Below, in pieces: positions 1-6,453 of a DNA stretch of 57,701 nucleotides. The DNA is from Geobacter sp. UBA5735 (GTDB taxonomy: Bacteria; Desulfobacterota; Desulfuromonadia; Geobacterales; Geobacteraceae), in assembly GCA_002419385.1 (NCBI GenBank), contig DIFZ01000060.1:1-57701 (forward strand), read 5' to 3'. The notes below the pieces were generated by a model. The model was given only the letters and a program-made list of their open reading frames with translations. It did no database searches and was not told where the DNA came from. Made by a program: the position numbers and the translations under genes. Within the stretch, counting starts at the first letter, position 1; each line of letters opens with the position of its first letter.

Positions 1-9
1 AATCCAAAT

Positions 10-354
10 TCAGCGGAAGAGGCATTCTTCTAAACCTTCGAAAAGTGATATTTGATTTTTTGCCGCAGCCAAAGGCCGGATGGCGGCGATAATGTTGTAG
101 ACATGGCGCTCGGTAATACCGAATTTCTTTGCCAGATCCAGGTGGTTGTGCCCGTTGAACTCATCCCAGATCTGCCAGTCCCGCGTCTCGTCTCCCCTGG
201 GGATATAAATGGCGTCCCCGCCGTATATTTCGCGCAGCGTATCAACCACGATGCTGGCGGCTCGGTCAGCATGATCGGGTGCGAACCTGGCAGCAGACAA
301 GCGTTGCCGGATCTCTACCCGTAGCTCCTTCAATAAACTCGATCTCTTTGACAT
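10..354 (-). CDS. mor: Mor-type middle-operon transcription activator
   Basis: This 114-residue protein resembles the Mor/C activators of Mu-like phages, which bind DNA as dimers and switch on the middle operon after replication starts. The central region (about residues 45-75, with GGDAIYIPRGDE and a WxxWDEFNG-like segment) fits the family dimerisation and strand region, and residues 70-95 form the helix-turn-helix (LAKKFGITERHVYNII). The start has a good ribosome site, AAAGGAG, six bases upstream. It is the most downstream early gene seen, where Mu keeps mor. The call rests on motif recognition and position. Confidence 0.85.
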   Translation of the reverse strand: MSKRSSLLKELRVEIRQRLSAARFAPDHADRAASIVVDTLREIYGGDAIYIPRGDETRDWQIWDEFNGHNHLDLAKKFGITERHVYNIIAAIRPLAAAKNQISLFEGLEECLFR

Positions 355-379
355 TGCTTTCTCCTTTTGCCGCTAAAAA

Positions 380-1159
380 CTACACTATCCCCATTTTCGC
401 CTTGAGCTGCGAGAGCGCTTCCAGACCCTTGCGCCGGTCTTCCTCGGTCGGTTCAGGCATCGGCAACGACTGTTGCGGTAGCCGTCTCGGCATCAACTCT
501 AGGAGCTGCGCCGGCGCAGGCCATTCCTTGATCTGCGGAAAAAGCCGCTCGAACCCGGCATGGATGCGCGGCGCGTCGATCTGCTCAATGATGCAGACTT
601 TCCTCAGAGTCAGATACCAGACGTCCGCGTTCATGGTGATCATATCGCCAGCCGGTGAGAATTTAAGATTCTGCGCAACCAGGGCCTGAAGGCCCGTGGC
701 GATCTCCAACCGGAGCCAGTCATTACCGGCCCATTCGGCAAGGGAGGCAAGGGCGGAGGCACGTTTACTGGCTCCGCCTTCCTTCCTCGAAAGTGAAGGA
801 GCGGACGACACGGCAGGAGCAGAGGTGCCCTCCAATACCCGCTTCAGGTAATTGTGATTTTTGAGCGGTTTTGCCTGGCCCTGTTCCCTTTTTTGCCGGA
901 GCGCTTCGACTGTTTCCGCCATGGCCGCGGCAAGGTGAGCCTGGTTGACTGACAGTTCCATTGCCTCCTCAGCCAGCTTGAGCGCCCGGTCATAGGCCAG
1001 GGCGCGCTTCTCGCTGCGAAAGAGGGAGAGGTATGAAAGCAGGGCAGGAGCCAAAGGACCGGCCTTGACCACAAGGCACAAGAGATCCCGGCCGGCCTGA
1101 TCCTGAACGAGGGCCTCGATGGAGAACGCGCCGTGGCAGAGGGGGCAGTGGAAGATCAT
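380..1159 (-). CDS. Hypothetical Mu-like phage early protein with N-terminal CxxC
   Basis: A 259-residue protein begins at the ATG at 1159, which has GGGAGG a few bases upstream. The same frame stays open further upstream, but that part is antisense-quality sequence and overlaps gemA. Residues 1-10 include HCPLCH, a possible half zinc site, but no second Cys pair follows. The middle is helical and the part from residue 110 is Ala/Ser rich. It lies between gemA and mor in the early operon. I do not recognise a family; a role in phage early regulation is only suggested by position. Confidence 0.7.
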   Translation of the reverse strand: MIFHCPLCHGAFSIEALVQDQAGRDLLCLVVKAGPLAPALLSYLSLFRSEKRALAYDRALKLAEEAMELSVNQAHLAAAMAETVEALRQKREQGQAKPLKNHNYLKRVLEGTSAPAVSSAPSLSRKEGGASKRASALASLAEWAGNDWLRLEIATGLQALVAQNLKFSPAGDMITMNADVWYLTLRKVCIIEQIDAPRIHAGFERLFPQIKEWPAPAQLLELMPRRLPQQSLPMPEPTEEDRRKGLEALSQLKAKMGIV

Positions 1160-1164
1160 TCGGG

Positions 1165-1614
1165 CTACCTCCCCAGCCACTGCTTCAGAGCCTCGATCAC
1201 GGTGGACGCCTGGCGCGAATTGAGCCACTGCAGCGCGGCCACTCCGGTCATGCGTTTGCAGTAACTGCCAAGCGCCCGCTCGGACGCATCCCGGACCTTG
1301 CCAATCTCGTGCAGCGCCAGCCACAGCGCACGGATCTTCCTGCTCTGCGGATCGTCGGCCAGGACGCGGGAAGGTCGGCTTTCCTTGCCGGATTTGCTTC
1401 TGGCTTTCCAGCCCAGTTCGCGGAACCGATCAAGCACAGCCTCCCGGCCTTTCCAGTCCAGGTCGGCGGCCGACTCAACCCCACCAGCCTGGTACAGAAT
1501 GTCCCGGTAGGTGTCGTCATCGAGGCCCAGGTCTTTTTTTCCGATGTGGATTTTTGCCAGTTCTTCTTTGCGGAACTTGTCGTAACCGGACGGTTTGCGT
1601 GCTGTCCTTGCCAT
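1165..1614 (-). CDS. gemA: GemA-like regulatory protein (Mu gp16 family)
   Basis: This 149-residue protein matches the GemA/gp16 family (DUF1018) of Mu-like phages: a basic N-terminus, then LAKIHIGKKDLGLDDDTYRDIL and a C-terminal half with RALWLALHEIGKVRD and WLNSRQASTVIEALKQWL. In Mu, GemA affects host gene expression and DNA gyrase-related functions. I chose the start at 1614 because it has a strong GGGAGG site; a longer frame upstream to 1662 overlaps the preceding HTH gene. It sits five bases before the next early gene. Confidence 0.85.
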   Translation of the reverse strand: MARTARKPSGYDKFRKEELAKIHIGKKDLGLDDDTYRDILYQAGGVESAADLDWKGREAVLDRFRELGWKARSKSGKESRPSRVLADDPQSRKIRALWLALHEIGKVRDASERALGSYCKRMTGVAALQWLNSRQASTVIEALKQWLGR

Positions 1615-1616
1615 GG

Positions 1617-1832
1617 TCAAACCTCCCTTGATGCTTTCTCGATGATTTTCCGTGTCAGCCACTTATCCTTTATAAGCAGCAATTCCACCGCAACCTGGCA
1701 GACGCCTGGGATCCGTCTCTCCCCTGACTCCCAATCCTGGTAGGTCCGGTAGGGAGTGCGCAGCTGCTTTGCCATTTCGGCCTTGTTGAGCCCCATCTGT
1801 ATCCGTGCGGATTTGAGTTCAAAAATTGTCAT
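1617..1832 (-). CDS. Small helix-turn-helix regulator
   Basis: A 71-residue protein carries a Cro/CI-type helix-turn-helix over residues 6-45 (ELKSARIQMGLNKAEMAKQL, then RTYQDWESGERRIPG). The 'YQDWESGERRIP' turn is typical of XRE-family proteins that read a base sequence with helix three. It ends three bases before gemA, so the two are probably cotranscribed. The ribosome site is weak. Its target is not visible; it may tune the early operon. Confidence 0.75.
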   Translation of the reverse strand: MTIFELKSARIQMGLNKAEMAKQLRTPYRTYQDWESGERRIPGVCQVAVELLLIKDKWLTRKIIEKASREV

Positions 1833-1877
1833 AATTTTATATTTTCTCGCTGTTTTATGCGCTATGCGTATGACTTG

Positions 1878-2069
1878 CTATTTTGCGCAAATTGCCAGTT
1901 TCACCGGCTCCGGCCACGGTTGTTTCTGCCCCGGCATGAATTTCTTGTCGATGTCCACGAACCCCTGACAGTGTCCCGGCCACTGCCGGATAGGCTGCGG
2001 GTGTTCCGGGTGTCGGCAGTACCGTTGCAGCTTCAGAAAGCCGAAGAACTTGCAGTCGCCGCAGGCCAT
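1878..2069 (-). CDS. Small cysteine-rich phage protein, possible zinc binder
   Basis: This 63-residue protein has CGDC near the start, then CRHPEHP and GHCQGF, so four cysteines and two histidines are spaced as in small zinc-binding proteins. The start codon overlaps the stop of the upstream winged-helix gene at 2069, which implies coupled translation, and no strong ribosome site is needed. Proteins of this kind are common in Mu-like early operons, but none has a role I can name. Confidence 0.65.
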   Translation of the reverse strand: MACGDCKFFGFLKLQRYCRHPEHPQPIRQWPGHCQGFVDIDKKFMPGQKQPWPEPVKLAICAK

Positions 2070-2302
2070 CAGGCGCCCAGCCAGTACTCGAAAACGCCCT
2101 TGCAGCCTTTGACCGGCCGACAGGACACCGGTATGCCGTTCTCCCGCAGCTCGGCAGCGATGCTGTTGACCGCGCAGACGTTCGCAGCGTCGATGATCTC
2201 CCGCGTGGTGTATGCCCTACCATCAGACAGGAGCTTCAAAACCTTCTGCAGTCGTTCCGAGTTCCTGAGTTTCGCAAAGTGGATGCTGCCGGCACGCTTC
2301 AT
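2069..2302 (-). CDS. Small winged-helix-like phage protein
   Basis: A 77-residue protein with a probable winged-helix fold: RLQKVLKLLSDGRAYTTREII (helix-turn-helix entry), DAANVCAVNSIAAELRENG (recognition helix region) and a C-terminal wing ending in FEYWLGA. Such proteins in phages usually bind DNA. The ATG at 2302 overlaps the stop of the upstream membrane gene, and its own stop overlaps the next start, so the three are a tightly coupled set. A specific function is not visible. Confidence 0.7.
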   Translation of the reverse strand: MKRAGSIHFAKLRNSERLQKVLKLLSDGRAYTTREIIDAANVCAVNSIAAELRENGIPVSCRPVKGCKGVFEYWLGA

Positions 2303-2481
2303 AGTTCACCCCATATAATGGTGACAAGATAAATAGCTGGGCCAAAAATGAGCCACTGAATGCCCCCCGGTAAGGGAGTATTTACACAGAAATTCAACAC
2401 GCTAAAAAGTATCCAAACGAAAGAGCCAGCCATAACCAGGTAGTACACCGTTTTGATAAGTTCGTTAATGGTGTCCTTCAT
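2299..2481 (-). CDS. Small two-helix membrane protein
   Basis: A 60-residue protein with two hydrophobic stretches, about residues 12-31 and 40-58, so it probably spans the membrane twice. A CGGAG site lies seven bases before the ATG. It overlaps the winged-helix gene by four bases. The size and topology fit phage proteins that alter the host envelope or exclude other phages, but I see no family signature and give no function. Confidence 0.6.
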   Translation of the reverse strand: MKDTINELIKTVYYLVMAGSFVWILFSVLNFCVNTPLPGGIQWLIFGPAIYLVTIIWGEL

Positions 2482-2531
2482 TCAGTTTCTCCGTGGCTGC
2501 ATCATCAGGCCCGGAGCGCCACCTCCGGACG

Positions 2532-2567
2532 ACCTACCATTTTGCCGAGGCCGGCAAAATGGTAGGT
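2532..2567. repeat. Perfect 15-bp inverted repeat in the early operon
   Basis: Bases 2532-2546 (ACCTACCATTTTGCC) are repeated exactly as the reverse complement at 2553-2567, with a six-base loop (GAGGCC). It lies in the only long gap (2482-2577) between early genes. Neither side is followed by a T-run, so it is not a standard intrinsic terminator. A protein-binding operator or an RNA stem that protects or processes the early transcript are both possible. Confidence 0.8.
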
Positions 2568-2577
2568 TTCGCATCTT

Positions 2578-2793
2578 TCAGAACTTATACTTGCTCGGCC
2601 TTTGTTCGAACCGGTCGCATACGCCGTCTCTGGTTACCGTGTAGTGCCTGGTGACACCCAAACCGAGAACCCGGCACTGGTGTTCTCGAAGGACTTCGGT
2701 GCCGGGTGACTCGACGATATGCACGCAAAGTCCGCAATTGGTTGCAGAGCAATTCCGCCCGGTCCGGTATCTGACTTCCTGTTTCCCAGTCAT
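2578..2793 (-). CDS. Small cysteine-rich phage protein
   Basis: This 71-residue protein has five cysteines (NCSATNCGLC, HQCRV, GVCDRF), which suggests a metal-binding or small Fe-S-like fold. A GGGAGG site lies four bases upstream of the ATG. It directly follows the large inverted repeat on its 3' side. I do not recognise the family. Confidence 0.65.
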   Translation of the reverse strand: MTGKQEVRYRTGRNCSATNCGLCVHIVESPGTEVLREHQCRVLGLGVTRHYTVTRDGVCDRFEQRPSKYKF

Positions 2794-2804
2794 GCGCCCT
2801 CCCG

Positions 2805-2981
2805 TTATTTGATCTCGGCGATCAACTCGCCGTTGTCCATGTTGCGGTGCAAAGCCAGAAGCAACCCGTCGCCGAAGCCGTCACTGATAGGCAGATCATC
2901 CGCCATGCCGGAGAGCGCTTCCTTCAGCGCTCCCACGGTCTCGATTCCCTCGATCTCTCGTTCCAGTCTGTATTCAGCCAT
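2805..2981 (-). CDS. Small acidic hypothetical phage protein
   Basis: A 58-residue acidic protein (MAEYRLEREIEGIETVGALK...). I place the start at 2981 because AAAGGAG sits eight bases before this ATG, while the ATG two codons earlier is only two bases from it. A yet longer frame to 3017 overlaps the DUF3164 gene. It lies between that gene and a Cys-rich gene in the early operon. No family is recognised. Confidence 0.6.
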   Translation of the reverse strand: MAEYRLEREIEGIETVGALKEALSGMADDLPISDGFGDGLLLALHRNMDNGELIAEIK

Positions 2982-3006
2982 TGCCATTTCTCCTTTGGGT
3001 GTAAAT

Positions 3007-3618
3007 TTAGGTCGCAATGCTCAGGTTCAACTGCTGGTAGCTGCCGTCCGGCTTCCGCTCGTAGAACCTGACATATGCCTTGCTGTTGATCACCTGCACG
3101 CTGTCGCTGATCGCCTGCATGGCCTGCTGCCATGTTTCGTCCTCAATGTTGATGCGCCGGAGCGCCAGTATCCGCCGAGTGTTGATCCGCCCGGCCTTGT
3201 CCACCTGGAAGGCATCGTTGACGATGGTGCGTAGCTCGACGCTGCTGCCGTCGCTCCATCTTTTCAGACAGTCATCGATCAGGGCCTTTGCCGCGTGGAG
3301 CCGCTCGTCGAAGCGGATGAACTCGTCGATGGAGCGCACCAGCTTGAAGCGGCCATCGAAGCTGTGCAGGGTCACGTTGCCACGGTTGCCGCCCAGCCGT
3401 GCGCCGTACTTCTCGGCGGACAGCTCGACAAACGCCTGGATGTCGTCCATGGACGCGGTTTTGAATTCCGCGATCGTGGACGAAAGGCCCCGTGCTTTGT
3501 CCATCAGCTCCAGCACCAGGTCGTTTCGGGCGATATCCACTTCCTTGATGCTCTCCACCGGCACCAGCCGCCCCTGGGTGTCCTCCATGTATCCTCCCGG
3601 GATCTGCCTATTTTCCAT
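3007..3618 (-). CDS. DUF3164-family phage protein
   Basis: This 203-residue protein matches the DUF3164 family common in Mu-like phages: an N-terminal MENRQIPGGYMEDTQGRLVPVESIK block, a helical middle with FVELSAEKYGARLGGNRGNVTLHSFDGRFK, and a C-terminal AISDSVQVINSKAYVRFYER segment. The biochemical role is unknown. The ribosome site AAAGGAGG is strong, and its start overlaps the end of the upstream membrane gene by 11 bases. Confidence 0.85.
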   Translation of the reverse strand: MENRQIPGGYMEDTQGRLVPVESIKEVDIARNDLVLELMDKARGLSSTIAEFKTASMDDIQAFVELSAEKYGARLGGNRGNVTLHSFDGRFKLVRSIDEFIRFDERLHAAKALIDDCLKRWSDGSSVELRTIVNDAFQVDKAGRINTRRILALRRINIEDETWQQAMQAISDSVQVINSKAYVRFYERKPDGSYQQLNLSIAT

Positions 3619-3853
3619 TGCGTTTAACCTCCTTTGAATTCTTCTTGAATTGGGCTTTAGCCGCCGCTATATCGCGTTCCACGTCAGCCATCATCGCCGT
3701 GGTCTGCGCGTCAAGCCACGCCTGCTGCGCCCGGTACTTCGCGGCCATCGTCGTCTGGAACCGGTCGTTCGCGGCATGAAGCCGCACGGTCCAGCCCGCG
3801 ACACCGCCGATCACGAATGCCATCAGCACGAATACGGGCCATGCGGGTATCAT
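3608..3853 (-). CDS. Small single-span membrane protein
   Basis: An 81-residue protein starts at 3853 with AGGAGGG five bases upstream. Residues 1-22 (IPAWPVFVLMAFVIGGVAGWTV) form one membrane span or uncleaved signal; the rest is a long charged helix ending in lysines, likely cytoplasmic or periplasmic coiled coil. The same frame is open upstream to 4198, so this gene may also be the tail of a longer product (see that entry). Confidence 0.6.
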   Translation of the reverse strand: MIPAWPVFVLMAFVIGGVAGWTVRLHAANDRFQTTMAAKYRAQQAWLDAQTTAMMADVERDIAAAKAQFKKNSKEVKRNGK

Positions 3854-4198
3854 CGTTTCCCTCCTGGTTCTCACGCCTGCCCCTCGCGTCTGACCAGCAC
3901 ACGGTAAAGAGGCTGTGCGGTTGGGAATATCTTCTCGATGCGGCCCTTCGCCCCGGCCAATCGCGGCGGGACGAGGCTTCCCGTCAGCACCAGATTCACC
4001 GCCAGTGATGCTGCTCTCATCGATTGTTCCTTCCGCCATTTGCGGTATTTCAGCCAGCACAGGATATGTTTCATTGTCATTTCTCCTTTCGTTCATGGCC
4101 ATGATCCGTTCCATCCGTTCGTCAGCCCGGCCGGCGCTGACACACAGTGCCCACACAAATACTGCTGCGATCACGAGAACGACTGCAAACGCCGTCAT
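3608..4198 (-). CDS. Long in-frame alternative: membrane-anchored protein overlapping two genes
   Basis: The ATG at 4198 has GGGAGGAG upstream and overlaps the preceding stop codon (ATGA). It begins a hydrophobic span (TAFAVVLVIAAVFVWALCV) and then runs open for 197 codons through the frame of the 3608-3853 gene. Its middle part (4074 to 3860) is entirely overlapped by another gene in a different frame and looks low in protein character. Either the true product is short and ended by a lost stop or frameshift, or a long and a short protein share the C-terminus. I cannot decide from the sequence. Confidence 0.35.
   Translation of the reverse strand: MTAFAVVLVIAAVFVWALCVSAGRADERMERIMAMNERRNDNETYPVLAEIPQMAEGTIDESSITGGESGADGKPRPAAIGRGEGPHREDIPNRTASLPCAGQTRGAGVRTRRETMIPAWPVFVLMAFVIGGVAGWTVRLHAANDRFQTTMAAKYRAQQAWLDAQTTAMMADVERDIAAAKAQFKKNSKEVKRNGK
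3871..4074 (-). CDS. Small basic hypothetical phage protein
   Basis: A 67-residue basic protein (KHILCWLKYRKWRKEQ at the start). AAAGGAG lies eight bases before the ATG at 4074; the ATG two codons earlier is too close to it. It is fully contained in another frame of the longer open frame 3608-4198, and its ribosome site lies inside that frame's coding sequence. No family is recognised. Confidence 0.5.
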   Translation of the reverse strand: MKHILCWLKYRKWRKEQSMRAASLAVNLVLTGSLVPPRLAGAKGRIEKIFPTAQPLYRVLVRREGQA

Positions 4199-4455
4199 GC
4201 CCGTCTCCTCCCGTCGATGCAGTGACACGGTCTACCGGCGTGCTTATGCGCGTCCCGCTCGATACTGTCCGGAGATCTGCGCGGGTAATCCCTGTAGAAC
4301 CGCTCGCCGCAGTAGACGCAGCCGACGGACACGACATACCTGCCTGACTTCTCCGGGATGAGGACGCCGCCGCATTTCGGACAACAGGGGCGAACATTAG
4401 AATTCTTGATTTCACCGGTGTTAAGGTTTACCTTCTCCGATGCTTGTTCGTTCAT
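4195..4455 (-). CDS. Zinc-ribbon-like phage protein
   Basis: This 86-residue protein carries two CxxC knuckles, CCPKCGG and GCVYCGERFYRDYP, typical of a zinc ribbon, plus a Cys-containing tail. GGAGG lies six bases before the chosen ATG. Both ends overlap neighbouring genes by four bases (ATGA), so translation is probably coupled. Zinc ribbons of this kind often bind nucleic acid, but the target is unknown. Confidence 0.7.
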   Translation of the reverse strand: MNEQASEKVNLNTGEIKNSNVRPCCPKCGGVLIPEKSGRYVVSVGCVYCGERFYRDYPRRSPDSIERDAHKHAGRPCHCIDGRRRA

Positions 4456-4763
4456 GGTTTGCCTCCGCATTTCTTGCATTGCCGGTACAGCTGGACCCTG
4501 AGCGGGTTCGTTGCGGCGAAAGGCCGCTTCCTGTTCTCAGAGCACTTCCTGAGCGATATCTCTCCCAGCACCGGGCATATGACGGTCGAAGTGCCGAAGA
4601 TCTCTTCAACCCTGGTCAGCAGGTTATCCAGGCTTCCCTGGTAAGCCCCCTTCAACGCCTGGTTGATGGCAGATGGAGAATATCCGAGACGGCGGGCAAT
4701 TTCGGCCTGACCGAACTCGGCGCATTTCTCACGCAGCAGTTCCATCCGGTCGGTCGTGGTCAT
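4452..4763 (-). CDS. Helix-turn-helix protein with C-terminal Cys motif
   Basis: A 103-residue protein. Residues 5-50 hold an XRE-like helix-turn-helix (AEIARRLGYSPSAINQALKG). The C-terminus has CKKCGG, a half zinc site. Such HTH plus Cys proteins recur in Mu-like early operons. The ribosome site GGAGAAGG lies seven bases upstream, and the end overlaps the zinc-ribbon gene by four bases. The DNA target is not visible. Confidence 0.75.
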   Translation of the reverse strand: MTTTDRMELLREKCAEFGQAEIARRLGYSPSAINQALKGAYQGSLDNLLTRVEEIFGTSTVICPVLGEISLRKCSENRKRPFAATNPLRVQLYRQCKKCGGKP

Positions 4764-5109
4764 TGTCTACCTTCTCCTCTCTCTCTTTCTTTGTTTCTTT
4801 CCCAGATTGCTTCAAAAATTTGTCAGAGCGGCCAATCCCAAGGACAGGGACTGTCGGGCCGATATCATTGCAAATAATGTATTTCTGATAGTCTCCAACC
4901 GTTCCGCCCTTGTAGCCGCCAATTTTAGATACATATCCATGCTGTTCGAGGCGGCGCACGAATTTCTGCGCATTGTCGTATTTGAGACCATCAACAGTTG
5001 TCATTAGCCCGGGGATTGTGAAAGTGCGCATGATTCTGATGCTCCGCCATATGTTCTGACGGAGCGATTTCACGTCCGCCGGCATTTTCATACCTCTTTT
5101 CCCAGCCAT
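4729..5109 (-). CDS. Winged-helix-like phage protein
   Basis: This 126-residue basic protein has a likely winged-helix domain over residues 15-80 (LRQNIWRSIRIMRTFTIPGL, then DNAQKFVRRLEQHGYVSKIGG), followed by a charged Lys/Glu tail. AAGGAGGAG lies just before the ATG. It is the gene after muB, and its tail overlaps the next HTH gene by 35 bases in another frame. No function beyond likely DNA binding can be given. Confidence 0.65.
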   Translation of the reverse strand: MAGKRGMKMPADVKSLRQNIWRSIRIMRTFTIPGLMTTVDGLKYDNAQKFVRRLEQHGYVSKIGGYKGGTVGDYQKYIICNDIGPTVPVLGIGRSDKFLKQSGKETKKEREEKVDNDHDRPDGTAA

Positions 5110-5197
5110 TGCTCCTCCTTCTGGTACCGCATGTCAGTTTTGGTTGCCCCCCACCGATCGGTGGAATCACATTGCAGTCCTGTGGGGAAAAGAGATT

Positions 5198-5941
5198 TCA
5201 CGTTCCATTGGTGACTTTTTTCCTGCCGAACGTGGGCTGGTCGAAGTAGAGCGGGCGATCACCCCATTGGGCCAGGGAAATGACATCGAGGCCGTTTGTC
5301 AGGGCAAACTTCTCGATCTTGGTAAGGCCGATAATGATGCGGCCGATGTTGCCGCCGGTTTCCTTGTGCAGATGCCGGGACAGGTCGTCGGTAAACCTGA
5401 CTTCGCACACTTCGTTGGCAACCTGCGTCGTATCGTCCAGATCCAGGCCCTTGAATTCGATCCACTGGGTAATGCGGCGGGCGATCCGCTCATGGGTGCG
5501 GATACGGCGGGCGATGTCTTCCATGCCGATCAGGATCACCGGGCAGCCGGAAAGGTCGTAAATATCGCGTAATGAGTCGACCATCTCGAACTGGCGGAAG
5601 CAGTAGTCCGCCTCGTCGATGAAGATCGGCCGGGGCTGGCGGCCATCCCTGGTCAACTCTTCGACGATAAACTCCACCATGTCCGAGCGCCGCAGCATGC
5701 GCTTGCCGCCCAGCTCCTTGCACAGGTCGCCGAGCATCGAGGTGACAGTCCAGCAGCCGACGGCGCGGACGTATACCGCGTCGTAAACATTGGCCACGTA
5801 AGCCAAGGCCGTGGTCTTGCCGGTACCGGGAGGCCCCCAGAGCAGACCCATGCCTTCCGTCCCCATAGGACGGTTCAGGAGGTCTTCGACCGACTGCATG
5901 AAGCGCCTCACGTCTTTTGTCTTTACCATTTCATGTCTCAT
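5198..5941 (-). CDS. MuB-like AAA+ ATPase, transposition target selector
   Basis: A 247-residue AAA+ protein: Walker A GPPGTGKT at residues 36-43, Walker B PIFIDEAD with D109/E110, and an arginine-rich sensor region (RRIRTHERIARRI). In Mu, B forms ATP-dependent filaments on target DNA, delivers it to the transposase and protects the phage from self-insertion. AGGAGG lies ten bases before the ATG. It lacks the long N-terminal HTH appendix of Mu B; separate small HTH genes follow it. Position next to the transposase supports the call. Confidence 0.93.
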   Translation of the reverse strand: MRHEMVKTKDVRRFMQSVEDLLNRPMGTEGMGLLWGPPGTGKTTALAYVANVYDAVYVRAVGCWTVTSMLGDLCKELGGKRMLRRSDMVEFIVEELTRDGRQPRPIFIDEADYCFRQFEMVDSLRDIYDLSGCPVILIGMEDIARRIRTHERIARRITQWIEFKGLDLDDTTQVANEVCEVRFTDDLSRHLHKETGGNIGRIIIGLTKIEKFALTNGLDVISLAQWGDRPLYFDQPTFGRKKVTNGT

Positions 5942-6021
5942 CTGCTATATTCCTCCTATGTCAGTTAATCCCGCATGCGCGGGGAGATGGCCGCCGGTGG
6001 CGCAAACACCAGGCGGCTTCT

Positions 6022-6453
6022 TTATTTCTTCCTCTTTCTCTTTCCCTGTCTTTCTTGCGGCGGGGTCGCAGAAAATATCTCCTCGAACAGCAGCCGCTCT
6101 TCCTGCAGCCGTTTCTCTTCCGCCGCTTCCTCGTCCAACCGCTCTTGCTCTTCGTCGATTTCCCGGAGCCATTCCCTCGCGTCGCGCCGCAGATCCCGCA
6201 GAAATTCGATATACCCGCTGATTTTCCTGTGTTCTTCGACGCGGAGCGGCCGCCGCAGCTTGGCGAGTTCCCGCTCTTCCGTCTCGCCGGAAGTCCGGAT
6301 AATGCTCTCCGCTTCTTCGCGCCACGCCGCCAGGGTCCGCTCTTCCCATCCTGGAAGGTTGCTGCCGTGGGCTTTCTTGAGCCGGTCCATGGCTTCCATG
6401 GCATGTCGGCCGATGGTCGGGTTGTCGAAAATATCCATTGATTTAAGTGCCAT
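6022..6453 (-). CDS. Coiled-coil protein between transposase and MuB
   Basis: A 143-residue, highly charged helical protein; residues 60-125 are rich in Arg/Glu heptads and should form a coiled coil, and the C-terminus is a Lys/Arg tail (RQGKRKRKK). The ATG directly follows the transposase stop, with AAGGAGGAG inside the end of that gene, so translation is coupled. Mu itself has no gene between A and B. A role in the transpososome is an inference from position only. Confidence 0.7.
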   Translation of the reverse strand: MALKSMDIFDNPTIGRHAMEAMDRLKKAHGSNLPGWEERTLAAWREEAESIIRTSGETEERELAKLRRPLRVEEHRKISGYIEFLRDLRRDAREWLREIDEEQERLDEEAAEEKRLQEERLLFEEIFSATPPQERQGKRKRKK

